Shown one piece after another: positions 1 to 8,502 of a DNA stretch of 64,000 bases. Position 1 is the stretch's first letter; every line of letters begins with the position of its first letter. The notes under the pieces were generated by a model. The model did not search any database. It saw only the letters and a list, made by a program, of their open reading frames with translations, and was not told where the DNA came from. The stretch is taken from contig NZ_JACLAL010000005.1 of the NCBI RefSeq assembly GCF_014280875.1, forward strand, positions 124,001 through 188,000, given 5' to 3'. Source of the stretch: Paenirhizobium daejeonense (lineage in GTDB: Bacteria > Pseudomonadota > Alphaproteobacteria > Rhizobiales > Rhizobiaceae). Both the position numbers and the translations under genes were made by a program.

Positions 1-113
1 CTTCGGTTTATATCGCCGCACCAGTTCTGATCGCCTTCCGTTTGCGGCCTGAAACCTTCCAGAAGGACGATGTGGACAAATCGCGTCCGGTCTCCGGAAA
101 GGTCGAGGCCTGA
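1..113 (+). CDS. secDF: SecDF/SecF protein translocase subunit, C-terminal end (partial)
   Basis: Only the last 36 residues are visible, read in frame from base 3 to the TGA at 111-113. They contain the end of a membrane helix (SVYIAAPVLIAFRLRPE) and a short charged cytoplasmic tail, as at the C-terminus of the SecF half of the SecDF accessory complex, which uses the proton-motive force to help preprotein export. The two downstream genes (Mth938-like and phytoene-synthase-like) follow secDF in many rhizobia, which supports the call. Whether it is a fused SecDF or a separate SecF cannot be seen. Confidence 0.6.
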   Translation, partial: SVYIAAPVLIAFRLRPETFQKDDVDKSRPVSGKVEA

Positions 114-115
114 TC

Positions 116-517
116 GTGGCGCTGGGACCGATCGGCAGGGGTATCGTCATCCGGCAGGCCCATTTTCCCGGTCGGGCACCGATTGATGCCTACGGCAATG
201 GTGGTTTCCGTTTCGCGGATATGTCTCATCGTGGCTCGCTACTGCTTCTGCCTTCCGGCGTCTATGGCTGGGGACTGGATGAGGGGGAGCCGCTGACGGT
301 CGCGGCATTCGAACGGGTGCTGGACGAATCGAAGGATATCGAAGTGCTGCTGGTCGGTACCGGCAAGCAGCTTCGTCCCTTGCCCGCAGAGCTCAAGGCG
401 GCCTTGAAGGCGCTGGGAATCTCCAGCGACCCGATGAGCACTGGAGCCGCGGTGCGCACCTATAACATCATGCTGGCCGAGCAGCGCGCAGTTGCAGCCG
501 CGGTTATCGCTGTCTGA
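116..517 (+). CDS. Mth938-like domain protein (DUF498)
   Basis: This 133-residue protein fits the Mth938-like family: a GNGGFRF segment near residue 28, then a strand/glycine region (LLLLPSGVYGWG) and a VLLVGTGKQLRPLP core. Relatives include the mitochondrial complex I assembly factor NDUFAF3, but the bacterial function is not established. It starts at GTG 116, two bases after the secDF stop, and the next gene follows within 20 bases, so the three probably share a transcript. The next gene resembles NDUFAF6, another complex I assembly factor, which makes a joint role in respiratory complex assembly an attractive inference. Confidence 0.85.
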   Translation: MALGPIGRGIVIRQAHFPGRAPIDAYGNGGFRFADMSHRGSLLLLPSGVYGWGLDEGEPLTVAAFERVLDESKDIEVLLVGTGKQLRPLPAELKAALKALGISSDPMSTGAAVRTYNIMLAEQRAVAAAVIAV

Positions 518-534
518 AGAAGTCGGAGATTTCC

Positions 535-1389
535 GTGAGCCAGCAAATGCCCGACAGCAACGCCGTCAGCCTAACAATATTGCGGGATACGGATCGCGAC
601 CGTTATCTCGCATGCTTGCTGTCACCAGCGGAGAAACGCGGAGCGCTGGCTGCTCTCTATGCCTTCAATGCGGAGATTGCCCGGATCCGCGATCTTGTCC
701 GTGAACCCCTGCCGGGCGAAGTTAGGCTGCAATACTGGCGCGACCTTCTGGCCGGCTCGGGACATGGCTCCACCGAGGCCAATCCGCTTGCTGCCGAACT
801 GCTGAGAGCCATCGAGGAACACCGGTTGCCGGTCGCGGCACTGCAAGGCATGGTCGATGCGCGGGTTTTCGATCTCTATGACGATCCCGTTGAGACTACG
901 GCTATGCTCGAGGGTTATGGCGGCGAGACTGCTGCGGCGCTGATCCAGCTTGCCAGTCTGGTGCTTGATCCGGCCGCCGCGCCAGCCTGTGCGGATATCG
1001 CAGGGCATGCGGGTGTCGCTCAGGCCATTGCCGGGGCGATGCTGCTGATGCCGACCCACCGTGCCCGTGGTCAGCTTTTCCTGCCGCTGCAAATTCTCTC
1101 GGCCGTCGGACTGGACCGTGATACATTCCTTGCCGGCAAGGATAGGGAGCGGATCGGAGCCGCCGTGGCGGCCTTCGCGGGTCTCGGCCTCGATCACCTG
1201 CGCAAGGCGCGCGGTGCGGGCAAATTGCCGCGCAGTCTCGTTTGCGCCTATTTGCCCGTGGCATTGGCCGAGCCTGTTCTTGTCGCAGCACAGCGCTCCG
1301 GTGCTGCCATTTTCGAACGGGATATCAGGCCCGCCCAGTGGCGGCGGCAGTTGAGGATGATGCGTGCGGCCTATGCCGGGCGATTCTGA
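535..1389 (+). CDS. Phytoene/squalene synthase family protein (NDUFAF6-like)
   Basis: The 284-residue protein has the all-helical trans-isoprenyl-diphosphate synthase fold signature: DRDRYLACLLSP near residue 17, then ALYAFNAEIARIRD and VRLQYWRDLL. The classic DxxxD aspartate-rich motifs of catalytic squalene synthases are not clear. Close relatives next to secDF in rhizobia are annotated only as family members and are similar to the complex I assembly factor NDUFAF6. The start is a GTG at 535, 17 bases after the upstream stop. Catalytic activity is doubtful; an assembly role is an inference from the neighbour. Confidence 0.8.
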   Translation: MSQQMPDSNAVSLTILRDTDRDRYLACLLSPAEKRGALAALYAFNAEIARIRDLVREPLPGEVRLQYWRDLLAGSGHGSTEANPLAAELLRAIEEHRLPVAALQGMVDARVFDLYDDPVETTAMLEGYGGETAAALIQLASLVLDPAAAPACADIAGHAGVAQAIAGAMLLMPTHRARGQLFLPLQILSAVGLDRDTFLAGKDRERIGAAVAAFAGLGLDHLRKARGAGKLPRSLVCAYLPVALAEPVLVAAQRSGAAIFERDIRPAQWRRQLRMMRAAYAGRF

Positions 1390-1469
1390 TCGCCGTCAAA
1401 TTCGCGCAAGGCTCGGCTGTTATCGCTTCATCCGCCGCCGGAAAACCGGCTTGGAATTGGAGGCATGGC

Positions 1470-1931
1470 GTGAGCTTGGTCACTTGGACGCTGATATTCG
1501 TGCTGGTCGCGGTCTTTGCATATTATTCGACGCGCATGACGAAGCGGGTTGCCGAGGACAATCTTCATGATACAGGCCTCGCCATTATGGAGTTCGGTCG
1601 GGCCTTTCCAAAAGAAGCGATCCGAAATCTGCACGCCACGGCCGACGGCAAGGTCGTCTTCGTGCGCCTTCACGACAACAAGGCCGGGTTCATGCGCAGC
1701 CTTCGCGGCCATTATGCCTGCCATCTGATCGAAGCGGGCACCGTCCGGGTGCGCGATCTCTCGAATGGTCGTGGTATTGCAATCGAGTTCCTCGATGCTC
1801 CGTTCCACAATGGTGAATTCACATTCTCCTCTCCGGCGGAGGCTGCTGAGGTCTCGCTCTGGCTGCTGGGAAATTACGTCGCGCCGGCCGGACGCGACAC
1901 TCCGCCCGCTGGCGCTTTGCCAACCACCTGA
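1470..1931 (+). CDS. Conserved hypothetical membrane-anchored protein
   Basis: I do not recognise a named family. The 153-residue product has one N-terminal membrane segment (about residues 3-20, VTWTLIFVLVAVFAYYS) followed by a soluble domain with strands such as KVVFVRLHDNKAGFM and GIAIEFLDAP. The reading frame stays open upstream to 1242, but GTG 1470 has a GGAGG at 1459-1463 with a 6-base spacing, which decides the start. It lies 80 bases downstream of the phytoene-synthase-like gene in the same direction. Confidence 0.65.
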   Translation: MSLVTWTLIFVLVAVFAYYSTRMTKRVAEDNLHDTGLAIMEFGRAFPKEAIRNLHATADGKVVFVRLHDNKAGFMRSLRGHYACHLIEAGTVRVRDLSNGRGIAIEFLDAPFHNGEFTFSSPAEAAEVSLWLLGNYVAPAGRDTPPAGALPTT

Positions 1932-2055
1932 TTCTCTTCAGCGGCATGACGTGCAAAGACCGTAGCGACGACCATCCCAAAGATAAAAAAGGCGCCGCCA
2001 CCTGATAAGCAGGAAGCGGCTCCGCAAGATCGTTACGCTCTTGACGTCGTCAGCT

Positions 2056-3471
2056 TCAGCTCTCCGCTAAGCCGAGCCAGGTCTTGCAGTCGGCCAGCGC
2101 GCGGGCGGCAACAAGCTGCCGCTTCATGATCGTCTTGTCTTTTCCGCGGAAGCGCTTGACGCCCTCCGGCTTGACGATCGATCCCGGCTCAAGTTCCGGG
2201 AACAGGCCGAAATTAATGTTCATCGGCTGGAAGGAACGCTTGCCCGGTTCTTCGTCGCTGACGATGTGCCCGCCGGTGATGTGGTTGAGAAGCGAGCCGA
2301 GCGCCGTTGTCGGTGGCGGTAGCCGGACAGCCTCGCCCTTGCGCTCAGCTGCGGCAAACCTGCCGGCGAGCAGACCGACGGATGCGCTTTCGACGTACCC
2401 CTCGCAGCCGGTGATCTGACCAGCGAACCGAAGACCCGGGCGGCTCTTAAGCTGCAGCGAGGAATCGAGCAGGACCGGGGAATGGATATAGGTGTTCCGA
2501 TGCAGGCCGCCGAGACGTGCGAATTCAGCGTTCTCGAGGCCCGGAATCATCCGGAAGATTTCGGCCTGGGCACCGTAGCGGAGCTTGGTCTGGAAACCGA
2601 CCATGTTGTAGAGCGTGCCGAGTGCATTGTCCTGACGCAACTGCACCACCGCATAGGCCTTGACGGTCGGGTTGTGCGCATTGGTGAGGCCCATCGGCTT
2701 CATCGGGCCGTGACGCAGGGTCTCGCGGCCCCGTTCGGCCATGACTTCGATGGGAAGACAGCCGTCGAAATAGGGCGTGCCTTCCCATTCCTTGAAGCCT
2801 ACGGCGTCGCCCGCAATGAGCGCATCGACGAAGGCATTGTACTGTGCCTCGTCCATCGGGCAGTTGATGTAGTCCTTGCCCGTGCCGCCCGGTCCGACCT
2901 TGTCGTAACGCGACTGATACCAGCAGACATCCATATCGATGCTGTCGCGATAGACGATGGGGGCTATGGCGTCGAAAAAGGCCAGTGCATCCTCGCCGGT
3001 CTCGGCACGGATGGCGTCGGCGAGATCCGGCGAGGTGAGGGGGCCGGTTGCAACGATCGCAAGCCCCCAGTCCTTCGGTGGAAGGCCACGAACTTCCTCG
3101 CGAACGACGGTGATGAGCGGATGCGTGGAAATCGCCTCTGTAACGGCAGCGGAAAAACCGTCGCGGTCGACGGCGAGCGCGCCGCCGGCCGGAACCTGAT
3201 GCTTGTCCGCGCAGGCCATGACCAGTGAACCGGCAAGCCGCATTTCCGCATGGATCACGCCCACGGCGTTCGCTGTCGCGTCGTCCGAACGAAAGGAGTT
3301 GGAGCAGACAAGTTCTGCGAGGTCGTCCGTCTTGTGGGCATCCGTGCCGCGCACGCCGCGCATTTCGTGCAGGATCACCGGCACGCCAGCTTGTGCCGCC
3401 TGCCAGGCAGCCTCCGAACCGGCGAGCCCGCCGCCGATCACGTGAATGGGGGAAATCGTGGTGTTTGTCAT
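2056..3471 (-). CDS. trmFO: Methylenetetrahydrofolate--tRNA-(uracil-5-)-methyltransferase TrmFO
   Basis: TrmFO makes 5-methyluridine at position 54 of tRNA, using methylene-tetrahydrofolate as carbon donor and FAD as reductant. The N-terminal dinucleotide-binding motif [14 protein letters not shown] and the family stretches [22 protein letters not shown] and [14 protein letters not shown] are all present. At 471 residues it has the expected length. ATG 3471 ([10 protein letters not shown]) is preferred; the open frame reaches 3507, but those extra residues are not family-like. It converges with the 1470-1931 gene. Confidence 0.96.
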   Translation of the reverse strand: MTNTTISPIHVIGGGLAGSEAAWQAAQAGVPVILHEMRGVRGTDAHKTDDLAELVCSNSFRSDDATANAVGVIHAEMRLAGSLVMACADKHQVPAGGALAVDRDGFSAAVTEAISTHPLITVVREEVRGLPPKDWGLAIVATGPLTSPDLADAIRAETGEDALAFFDAIAPIVYRDSIDMDVCWYQSRYDKVGPGGTGKDYINCPMDEAQYNAFVDALIAGDAVGFKEWEGTPYFDGCLPIEVMAERGRETLRHGPMKPMGLTNAHNPTVKAYAVVQLRQDNALGTLYNMVGFQTKLRYGAQAEIFRMIPGLENAEFARLGGLHRNTYIHSPVLLDSSLQLKSRPGLRFAGQITGCEGYVESASVGLLAGRFAAAERKGEAVRLPPPTTALGSLLNHITGGHIVSDEEPGKRSFQPMNINFGLFPELEPGSIVKPEGVKRFRGKDKTIMKRQLVAARALADCKTWLGLAES

Positions 3472-3533
3472 GGGCGGCTGCTTATCACGGGCAGGCCCGG
3501 CTTCCAATCATTTCCATTCCGGGTCTCGGAATC

Positions 3534-3558
3534 AAAAACGGCGCCGAATGGCGCCGTT
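3534..3558 (-). terminator. Rho-independent terminator after the first DUF1127 gene
   Basis: A perfect inverted repeat AACGGCGCC / GGCGCCGTT around a 4-base loop is followed on the minus strand by a run of five T. It lies about 30 bases beyond the stop of the DUF1127 gene at 3587 and before the trmFO start, so it separates the two transcripts. Confidence 0.8.
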
Positions 3559-3586
3559 CACGAAGCTTTCGCTGCTGACCTATCGA

Positions 3587-3736
3587 TTAACGAAAGGAGC
3601 GCGAAGCGATGTTACGGATCTCGTAACGGGTGATGCCGATGTCAGAGAGCGCCTGGTTGGACAGGTTGCCCAGCTCGGCCATCGTGCGGCGGTAGCTAAT
3701 CCAGTTCTTTGCAATGCGGATCGGGTTCATGGTCAT
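3587..3736 (-). CDS. DUF1127 domain small protein
   Basis: This 49-residue basic protein shows the DUF1127 pattern: W-x-x-Y-R-R near residues 12-17, AELGNLSNQALSDIG near 20-34, and an arginine-rich end (RYEIRNIASR). DUF1127 proteins are small arginine-rich proteins; in Agrobacterium members have been linked to RNA metabolism, nutrient uptake and stress, and in Brucella several belong to the VtlR regulon. There are two in-frame ATGs (3736 and 3730). Upstream is a promoter-like block at 3799-3830 that also occurs before the small RNA at 4406-4592. Confidence 0.9.
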   Translation of the reverse strand: MTMNPIRIAKNWISYRRTMAELGNLSNQALSDIGITRYEIRNIASRSFR

Positions 3737-3798
3737 TTCCTCGGGTGTTATCTTTTGCGCTGATCTTGCGGCTCATTCCGCATCAGCGATTGACGTTC

Positions 3799-3830
3799 TT
3801 ATACGCTCGTAAAATAACATTGTGCAGTGC
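3799..3830 (-). promoter_or_regulatory. Putative LsrB/VtlR-type promoter of DUF1127 gene
   Basis: On the minus strand this reads GCACTGCACAA, 15 bases, then GTATAA. The same block with the same spacing stands before the small RNA (4599-4630). GTATAA is a plausible -10 element and the GCACTGCACAA block would sit near -35, suited to an activator. Assignment to a LysR-type regulator of the LsrB/VtlR group is inference from known control of DUF1127 genes and alpha-r14 sRNA in relatives. Confidence 0.55.
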
Positions 3831-3937
3831 AAATTATAAGCGACTGCCATGCATTTGTGCAGGGGGATGGTGCATATAAAGGCAGAGAGCAATAAATAGG
3901 CACGCCTACAGGCCGTGCGAGGAAACGTCAGGCAAAT

Positions 3938-3968
3938 AAAAAAGCCCCCCGAAACGGGAGGCCTTTTT
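3938..3968 (-). terminator. Rho-independent terminator after the second DUF1127 gene
   Basis: On the minus strand AAAGGCCTCCC pairs with GGGGGGCTTT across a TTTC-type loop and continues into six T. It begins about 20 bases downstream of the stop at 3990. Confidence 0.85.
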
Positions 3969-3989
3969 CAAGGTCTAATGCTGGCTGGA

Positions 3990-4136
3990 TCAGCCGGCAA
4001 CAGCCTGACGAGCAACGCGACGGATGTCCTCACGGCCAATGCCGAGGTCACGCAGTTCGCGGTCGGTCATGCGGCCGAGTTCGGTTACCGTCTGACGATA
4101 CTTGCGCCAGTTGTTGAGCGAGCGAGTGATGTTCAT
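3990..4136 (-). CDS. DUF1127 domain small protein (second copy)
   Basis: A 48-residue DUF1127 protein paralogous to the one at 3587-3736: NNWRKYRQTVTELGRMTDRE, then LRDLGIGREDIRR. The start is ATG 4136; the longer open frame to 4313 has no family resemblance. The gene has its own terminator. Unlike the first copy, I see no GCACTGCACAA block upstream, so the two paralogs may be regulated differently. Confidence 0.92.
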   Translation of the reverse strand: MNITRSLNNWRKYRQTVTELGRMTDRELRDLGIGREDIRRVARQAVAG

Positions 4137-4405
4137 GATGTGCCTCTTTTCTATCTCAGTGGCGCTCCTCTTTTGGGCGCCTCCTAATCTCATGGCAGTA
4201 ATATATGCTGCGTCGCGAAAGAGATGAAGGCTCAAACCTGTATGACACCTATGCGAATGACGCATGGGGCAATGGTTGATGATTGGTAAATTGCCGAATT
4301 TTTTGGCGAGCAATGCAGCATCGCAGGTTCGGTGATATGGGTGGAGAAGTTCCTTTTGCGATGCACAAGATCGGCGAAGTGCAACGAAACGCCAGCGAGC
4401 GGGCC

Positions 4406-4592
4406 AAAAAAATAACGCTCACCGGGGGAGGAGGTCCGGTGAGCGTCATTTTGGGAGACCTGCGACTGGGAGGAGGAGTGTCGCTGGTCAAATCGACACT
4501 GTGCTGGGAGGAGGAGTGCACAGGCCGAAACTGTCAGGTGGATCATCCACCGAAGATCTCCGGAACCAAATTTGCTCCTCGTGATCTCATTG
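4406..4592 (-). ncRNA. CUYR-type (cuckoo) small RNA, alpha-r14/NfeR1-like
   Basis: Read on the minus strand, three hairpins follow one another. CTGTGC/GCACAG spans 4523-4499, GCGAC/GTCGC spans 4484-4462, and an 11-bp stem ACGCTCACCGG/CCGGTGAGCGT spans 4446-4415. Each loop carries CCTCCTCCC, complementary to a Shine-Dalgarno sequence, and the third stem runs into seven T (4412-4406) as terminator. Three anti-SD loops are the hallmark of the alpha-r14 family, whose S. meliloti member NfeR1 acts in osmoadaptation and symbiosis. The 3' end is well defined. The 5' end is placed about 7 bases after the -10-like GTATAC, but could be as short as about 4530, since NfeR1 is about 123 nt. Confidence 0.82.
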
Positions 4593-4598
4593 AGTTTT

Positions 4599-4630
4599 GT
4601 ATACCTCATATATTTGCTTTTGTGCAGTGC
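4599..4630 (-). promoter_or_regulatory. Putative promoter and activator site of the CUYR small RNA
   Basis: On the minus strand this reads GCACTGCACAA, 15 bases, then GTATAC. It matches the block upstream of the DUF1127 gene at 3587-3736 in both sequence and spacing. In S. meliloti the sRNA NfeR1 is reported to be under the LysR regulator LsrB; the same control here is an inference. Confidence 0.55.
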
Positions 4631-4799
4631 GATATATTCATGGAAGCCATGCGCAAGATGCATGGTGTCCCTTCCGAGGGGCGTGGCCGATGGCGATTTG
4701 GCGATTGTCTTTCTCTGTGGTGCGGACCAGAGTGCGCACAAGGAGTGAAGAGAGACGGCCTTGGGTTGTTTTCTCCAGTAATCAGATAGGGGAGGATCG

Positions 4800-5903
4800 A
4801 TGTATCGGGGGCGATTGAAGCGGGATCTGGCCATCTGGGTCGGCAAAGGAATGCTTTCCCAGGCAACAGCAGACGTGCTTCTGAAGGAATTCGATTCCCG
4901 AAAATCATCCTTCAGCGTTGGCGGCGTGCTGATGATTCTGGCAGCAGTGCTGATCGCCGCGTCGATCCTGCTTCTGGTTGCCGCCAACTGGCAGGAGATA
5001 CCGCGCCTTACGAAGGTTGTCGGCATCGTCCTGCTGATCTGGATCTTTTATCTTTCCGCGGCGCTTTCCTTCGCTCGCGGTTCGGACAGGCTTGGTGCGG
5101 CGTTGCTGGTGTTGGGTGCAGCAAGTTTCGGCGGGGCCATCGCCCTGATCGGCCAGCTCTATCATCTCTCCGGCGATACGCTCGGCGCCATGCTGCTATG
5201 GTTTGGGATGACGGTGGTGTCTGCTGCGGCCTTCCGCTCGGCGGCGCTCACCGTTTTCGCCGGCCTGCTGGCCTTTGTCGTGTTCGGCGCCTATCTCGAA
5301 CAATATGATGCGGAGTGGCAGGGGCTCTATGCCTTCTGGCCGCCGGTTGCAGGCGTCATCCTGGCGCTCCTCGCGCAGTGGACGGGGGCCGAGCGGTCGC
5401 GGCATCTCATTTATATCTTGCTGCTCGGTTGGTGCGCATGGCTCTACTCGCTCCATACGGATGTTGGAGTGGCGATCCTCTTTGTGATCGTGGGTGCGCT
5501 GGCCTTCCTTGCCGTGACGATGCCGCTGTCGCCCATTTCCGCTCTGGCCCGCCAGCGTGGCGCATCTCCGGCCTTTTACACCTTCGTGCTGACACTCCTG
5601 GGACTGGGGCTGCTGCACTTTCACTGGACCGAGGGCGGCGATCTGGCTCTCCTTGCTTTGCTCACCATCGGGGCGACGTTGCTGGCGCTGTCGCTGGAGG
5701 GTAGGGATAATGGAGCGGTTCGCTATCTCGCCTATTTTATTTTCGCGGCGGAGGTTCTCTATCTGTCCTTTGTGACCATCGATTCCATGCTCGGAACGTC
5801 CACTTTCTTCTTGCTTGCGGGTCTGGTTGTTGCGGTGCTGGCATTTGTCGTGGTGAAGCTCGAGAAGATCTTCACTCGCAAGGACAAGGAGATCGCGCAA
5901 TGA
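4800..5903 (+). CDS. DUF2157 domain membrane protein
   Basis: This 367-residue polytopic protein starts with a soluble basic helix region (residues 1-40, LKRDLAIWVGKGMLSQATADVLL) followed by roughly ten hydrophobic segments, the organisation of the DUF2157 family of unknown function. A GGGGAGGA ribosome site lies just before ATG 4800. Its end overlaps the next gene by four bases (ATGA), and that partner is a GDYXXLXY protein; these two families are commonly adjacent, so they probably form a two-gene membrane module. The intervening region 4631-4799 shows nothing else. Confidence 0.88.
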   Translation: MYRGRLKRDLAIWVGKGMLSQATADVLLKEFDSRKSSFSVGGVLMILAAVLIAASILLLVAANWQEIPRLTKVVGIVLLIWIFYLSAALSFARGSDRLGAALLVLGAASFGGAIALIGQLYHLSGDTLGAMLLWFGMTVVSAAAFRSAALTVFAGLLAFVVFGAYLEQYDAEWQGLYAFWPPVAGVILALLAQWTGAERSRHLIYILLLGWCAWLYSLHTDVGVAILFVIVGALAFLAVTMPLSPISALARQRGASPAFYTFVLTLLGLGLLHFHWTEGGDLALLALLTIGATLLALSLEGRDNGAVRYLAYFIFAAEVLYLSFVTIDSMLGTSTFFLLAGLVVAVLAFVVVKLEKIFTRKDKEIAQ

Positions 5904-6490
5904 TCGAGATGTTCCGCCGTCCGCTTATCCGTTACCTTGCAATTGCTGCCGTTCTCTCTCTTGTGCAGACGATCGTTCTGGCTGGAATGATTGAGAAACG
6001 TGCTTCCGTCCTGCGTTCGGGAACGGAAATTCTGCTCAAGACAGCGCCGGTCGATCCGCGCGACCTCTTGCGCGGAGATTATGTCATCCTTTCCTATGAT
6101 GTTTCGACCGTTCCGGTTGCGCTGATCAAAGGCGAAAAGCCACAACCCTATGAACTGGCCGAGATGAATGTGCGCCTGAAACCGGGTGTAGACGGCTTCT
6201 GGGTGATTGATGAGGCTTCCTTCGCGAGGCTTCCATCTGTGGAAGGAACAGTCGTCATGCGCACGCAGCCGTTCCGTACCTATGCGCTTCCCGTGGATGA
6301 CGGAGGGAGCCTCCGGGTCGACTATGGGATAGAGCGCTATTATGTGCCGGAAGGCGAGGGGCGTCCTATCGAGGAAGAGCGCAACGAAGGAGCGGTCAGT
6401 ATCGCCGTGCGTGTGAGTGCAGACGGGCTCGCCCAGATTCGCGAATTGCGGATCGATGGCAAGCCGCTCTATGAAGAGCCGCTATACTGA
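5900..6490 (+). CDS. GDYXXLXY domain protein
   Basis: A 196-residue protein with an N-terminal membrane anchor (about residues 12-30) and, near residue 57, the motif RGDYVILSYDVS that names the family. A second conserved part follows (YALPVDDGGSLRVDYGIERYYVPEGEG). The function is unknown. It is translationally coupled to the DUF2157 protein through an ATGA overlap. Confidence 0.9.
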   Translation: MIEMFRRPLIRYLAIAAVLSLVQTIVLAGMIEKRASVLRSGTEILLKTAPVDPRDLLRGDYVILSYDVSTVPVALIKGEKPQPYELAEMNVRLKPGVDGFWVIDEASFARLPSVEGTVVMRTQPFRTYALPVDDGGSLRVDYGIERYYVPEGEGRPIEEERNEGAVSIAVRVSADGLAQIRELRIDGKPLYEEPLY

Positions 6491-6593
6491 GTTTTCTCAC
6501 CGGTAATCGTCCTGTCGATCATGGCGGGGCATGGGAACACGGGTGCCTGCGGCTGATTCCCGTGGGAGCCGGGGTTTGTGTGTCATTTTTCCT

Positions 6594-6621
6594 TTGCGTG
6601 TATAAAAACGGGTGATATAGA
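6594..6621 (+). promoter_or_regulatory. Possible tRNA-Leu promoter
   Basis: TTGCGT at 6594-6599 and TATAGA at 6616-6621 are separated by 16 bases and lie about 50 bases before the tRNA. The -35 resembles the TTGCGG seen before the tRNA-Glu and tRNA-Pro genes. The assignment is weak. Confidence 0.35.
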
Positions 6622-6673
6622 GACGCGCGCTCCGGAGGGGCCATGCTGAAGGCAGCATGCGGTTCTCTTGGAC

Positions 6674-6758
<85 letters not shown>

Positions 6759-6888
6759 GGTTTTCCGCGCGGGTGTATGCGGGACGGAAGCGAAGCCGTT
6801 CACATCGCTCTTAGCGCCATATTGCCTGGCAGAATGCTTGAGGATTGCGTCGCAGCCACGCCCGGGAAATCATTTGGATTCCGGCGTC

Positions 6889-6921
6889 GTGCTCGGGGAA
6901 ACAAAACGGCTGCCCGAGCAC
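6889..6921 (+). promoter_or_regulatory. Hairpin in the tig 5' leader
   Basis: A perfect 9-bp stem GTGCTCGGG/CCCGAGCAC encloses a 15-base A-rich loop, 26 bases before the tig start codon. No T-run follows, so it is not a standard terminator. It could stabilise the leader or tune tig translation. Confidence 0.4.
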
Positions 6922-6947
6922 GGCCGCCACGACATGAAGGTACGAAC

Positions 6948-8429
6948 ATGCAGGTTATCGAAACGCTCGCTGAAGGGCTGAAGCGCGAAATCAAGGTCGT
7001 TATTCCGGCCAAGGACATGGAAGCTCGCATGAACGAGCGCCTCGCTGATGCCAAGGACAAGGTCCGCGTCAATGGATTCCGTCCGGGCAAGGTGCCGGTC
7101 GGCCATCTGAAGAAGATGTATGGCAAGTCCATCATGGCTGATCTCGTCAACGAGATCCTCCGTGAAAAGCCGACCTCGATCCTTTCCGAGCGTGGCGAAA
7201 AGTCGGCGACCCAGCCGGAAATCGCGATGACCGAGGACGAGGCTGAAGCAGAAAAGATCCTGACCGCTCAGGCCGACTTCGAATTCACCATGGCCTATGA
7301 AATTCTCCCGCCGATCGAACTGAAGTCGGTCGAGGGCATCAAGGTCGTTCGCGAAGTCGTCGATGTTTCCGATGAGGAAGTCAACGAACAGATCCTCAAG
7401 ATCTCCGAAAGCGCCCGTTCCTTCGAAACCAAGAAGGGCAAGGCTGCTGACGGCGACCGCATCACCATGGATTACGTCGGCAAGGTCGACGGCGTTGCCT
7501 TCGATGGCGGCACCGATTCTGACGCTGAACTGGTTCTCGGCTCCGGCCGCTTCATTCCGGGCTTCGAAGACCAGCTCATCGGCACCAAGGCCGGCGACGA
7601 GAAGACCATCACCGTGACCTTCCCGGAAGACTATCCGGCGAAGAACCTTGCCGGCAAGGAAGCCACCTTCGACGTTACCGTTAAGGACGTTGCTGCTCCC
7701 GCCGCAATCGAGATCAACGACGAGCTGGCGACTAAGCTAGGCATCGAATCGCTTGACAAGCTCAAGGAAATCGTTCGCGGCCAGATCGAAAGCCAGTACG
7801 GCAATGTTACCCGTCAGAAGGTCAAGCGCCAGATCCTCGATCAGCTCGATGCTCTCTACAAGTTCGACGCTCCGTCGAAGCTGATTGACGCCGAGTTCGA
7901 CAACATCTGGCGCCAGATCAACACCGATCTCGCCCAGTCCGGCAAGACCTTCGAGGACGAAGACACGACCGAAGAACAGGCTCGCGAAGAATATCGCACC
8001 CTGGCCGAGCGTCGCGTTCGCCTCGGCCTCGTTCTCTCCGAAATCGGCGAGAAGGGTGGCGTAGAGGTTTCCGAGGACGAAATGCAGCGGGCTCTCTTCG
8101 CCCAGCTCCAGCAGTTCCCGGGCCAGGAAAAGCAGATCCTCGACTTCTTCCGCAACACCCCCGGCGCTTCTGCTTCGCTGCGCGCTCCGCTGTTCGAAGA
8201 AAAGGTCATCGACAAGCTGCTGAGCGAAATCGACGTCACCGACAAGAAGGTCTCCAAGGAAGAGCTTCTGGCTGACGACGAAGCCGAAGAAGGCGACAAG
8301 CCTGCCAAGAAGGCCGCTTCGAAGAAGAAGGCTGCTGCCAAGGCTGACGACGCTGCCGAAGGCGAAGAAGCCGCTCCGAAGAAGAAGGCTGCTCCGAAGA
8401 AGAAGGCCGCCGAAGGCGACGCCGAGTAA
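6948..8429 (+). CDS. tig: Trigger factor, ribosome-associated chaperone/PPIase
   Basis: Trigger factor binds the ribosome exit tunnel and helps nascent chains fold. The 493-residue product has the ribosome-binding N-domain with [20 protein letters not shown] (about residues 42-61; the GFRxGKxP signature). It continues with the FKBP-type domain ([20 protein letters not shown], about residues 168-187, and [14 protein letters not shown]) and the helical chaperone arms. The C-terminal tail is a lysine/alanine-rich low-complexity stretch, longer than in E. coli but usual in rhizobia. The start is ATG 6948 ([10 protein letters not shown]); the frame open upstream overlaps the tRNA and is not used. 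Confidence 0.97.
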   Translation: MQVIETLAEGLKREIKVVIPAKDMEARMNERLADAKDKVRVNGFRPGKVPVGHLKKMYGKSIMADLVNEILREKPTSILSERGEKSATQPEIAMTEDEAEAEKILTAQADFEFTMAYEILPPIELKSVEGIKVVREVVDVSDEEVNEQILKISESARSFETKKGKAADGDRITMDYVGKVDGVAFDGGTDSDAELVLGSGRFIPGFEDQLIGTKAGDEKTITVTFPEDYPAKNLAGKEATFDVTVKDVAAPAAIEINDELATKLGIESLDKLKEIVRGQIESQYGNVTRQKVKRQILDQLDALYKFDAPSKLIDAEFDNIWRQINTDLAQSGKTFEDEDTTEEQAREEYRTLAERRVRLGLVLSEIGEKGGVEVSEDEMQRALFAQLQQFPGQEKQILDFFRNTPGASASLRAPLFEEKVIDKLLSEIDVTDKKVSKEELLADDEAEEGDKPAKKAASKKKAAAKADDAAEGEEAAPKKKAAPKKKAAEGDAE

Positions 8430-8452
8430 TCTTCGACATCTGATTAGATACG

Positions 8453-8480
8453 AAAAGGCCGCCTCAAGGGCGGCCTTTTT
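8453..8480 (+). terminator. Rho-independent terminator after tig
   Basis: The stem AAGGCCGCC/GGCGGCCTT with a 5-base loop is followed by five T, 24 bases after the tig stop. A matching A-run on the other side may allow it to work in both directions. Confidence 0.92.
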
Positions 8481-8502
8481 GCGTTTGGTGCTTACAGTCG
8501 TT

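Noticed and set aside
2482-3228. A 248-residue plus-strand frame
   Set aside because: It lies opposite trmFO, whose FAD motif and full length are clear.
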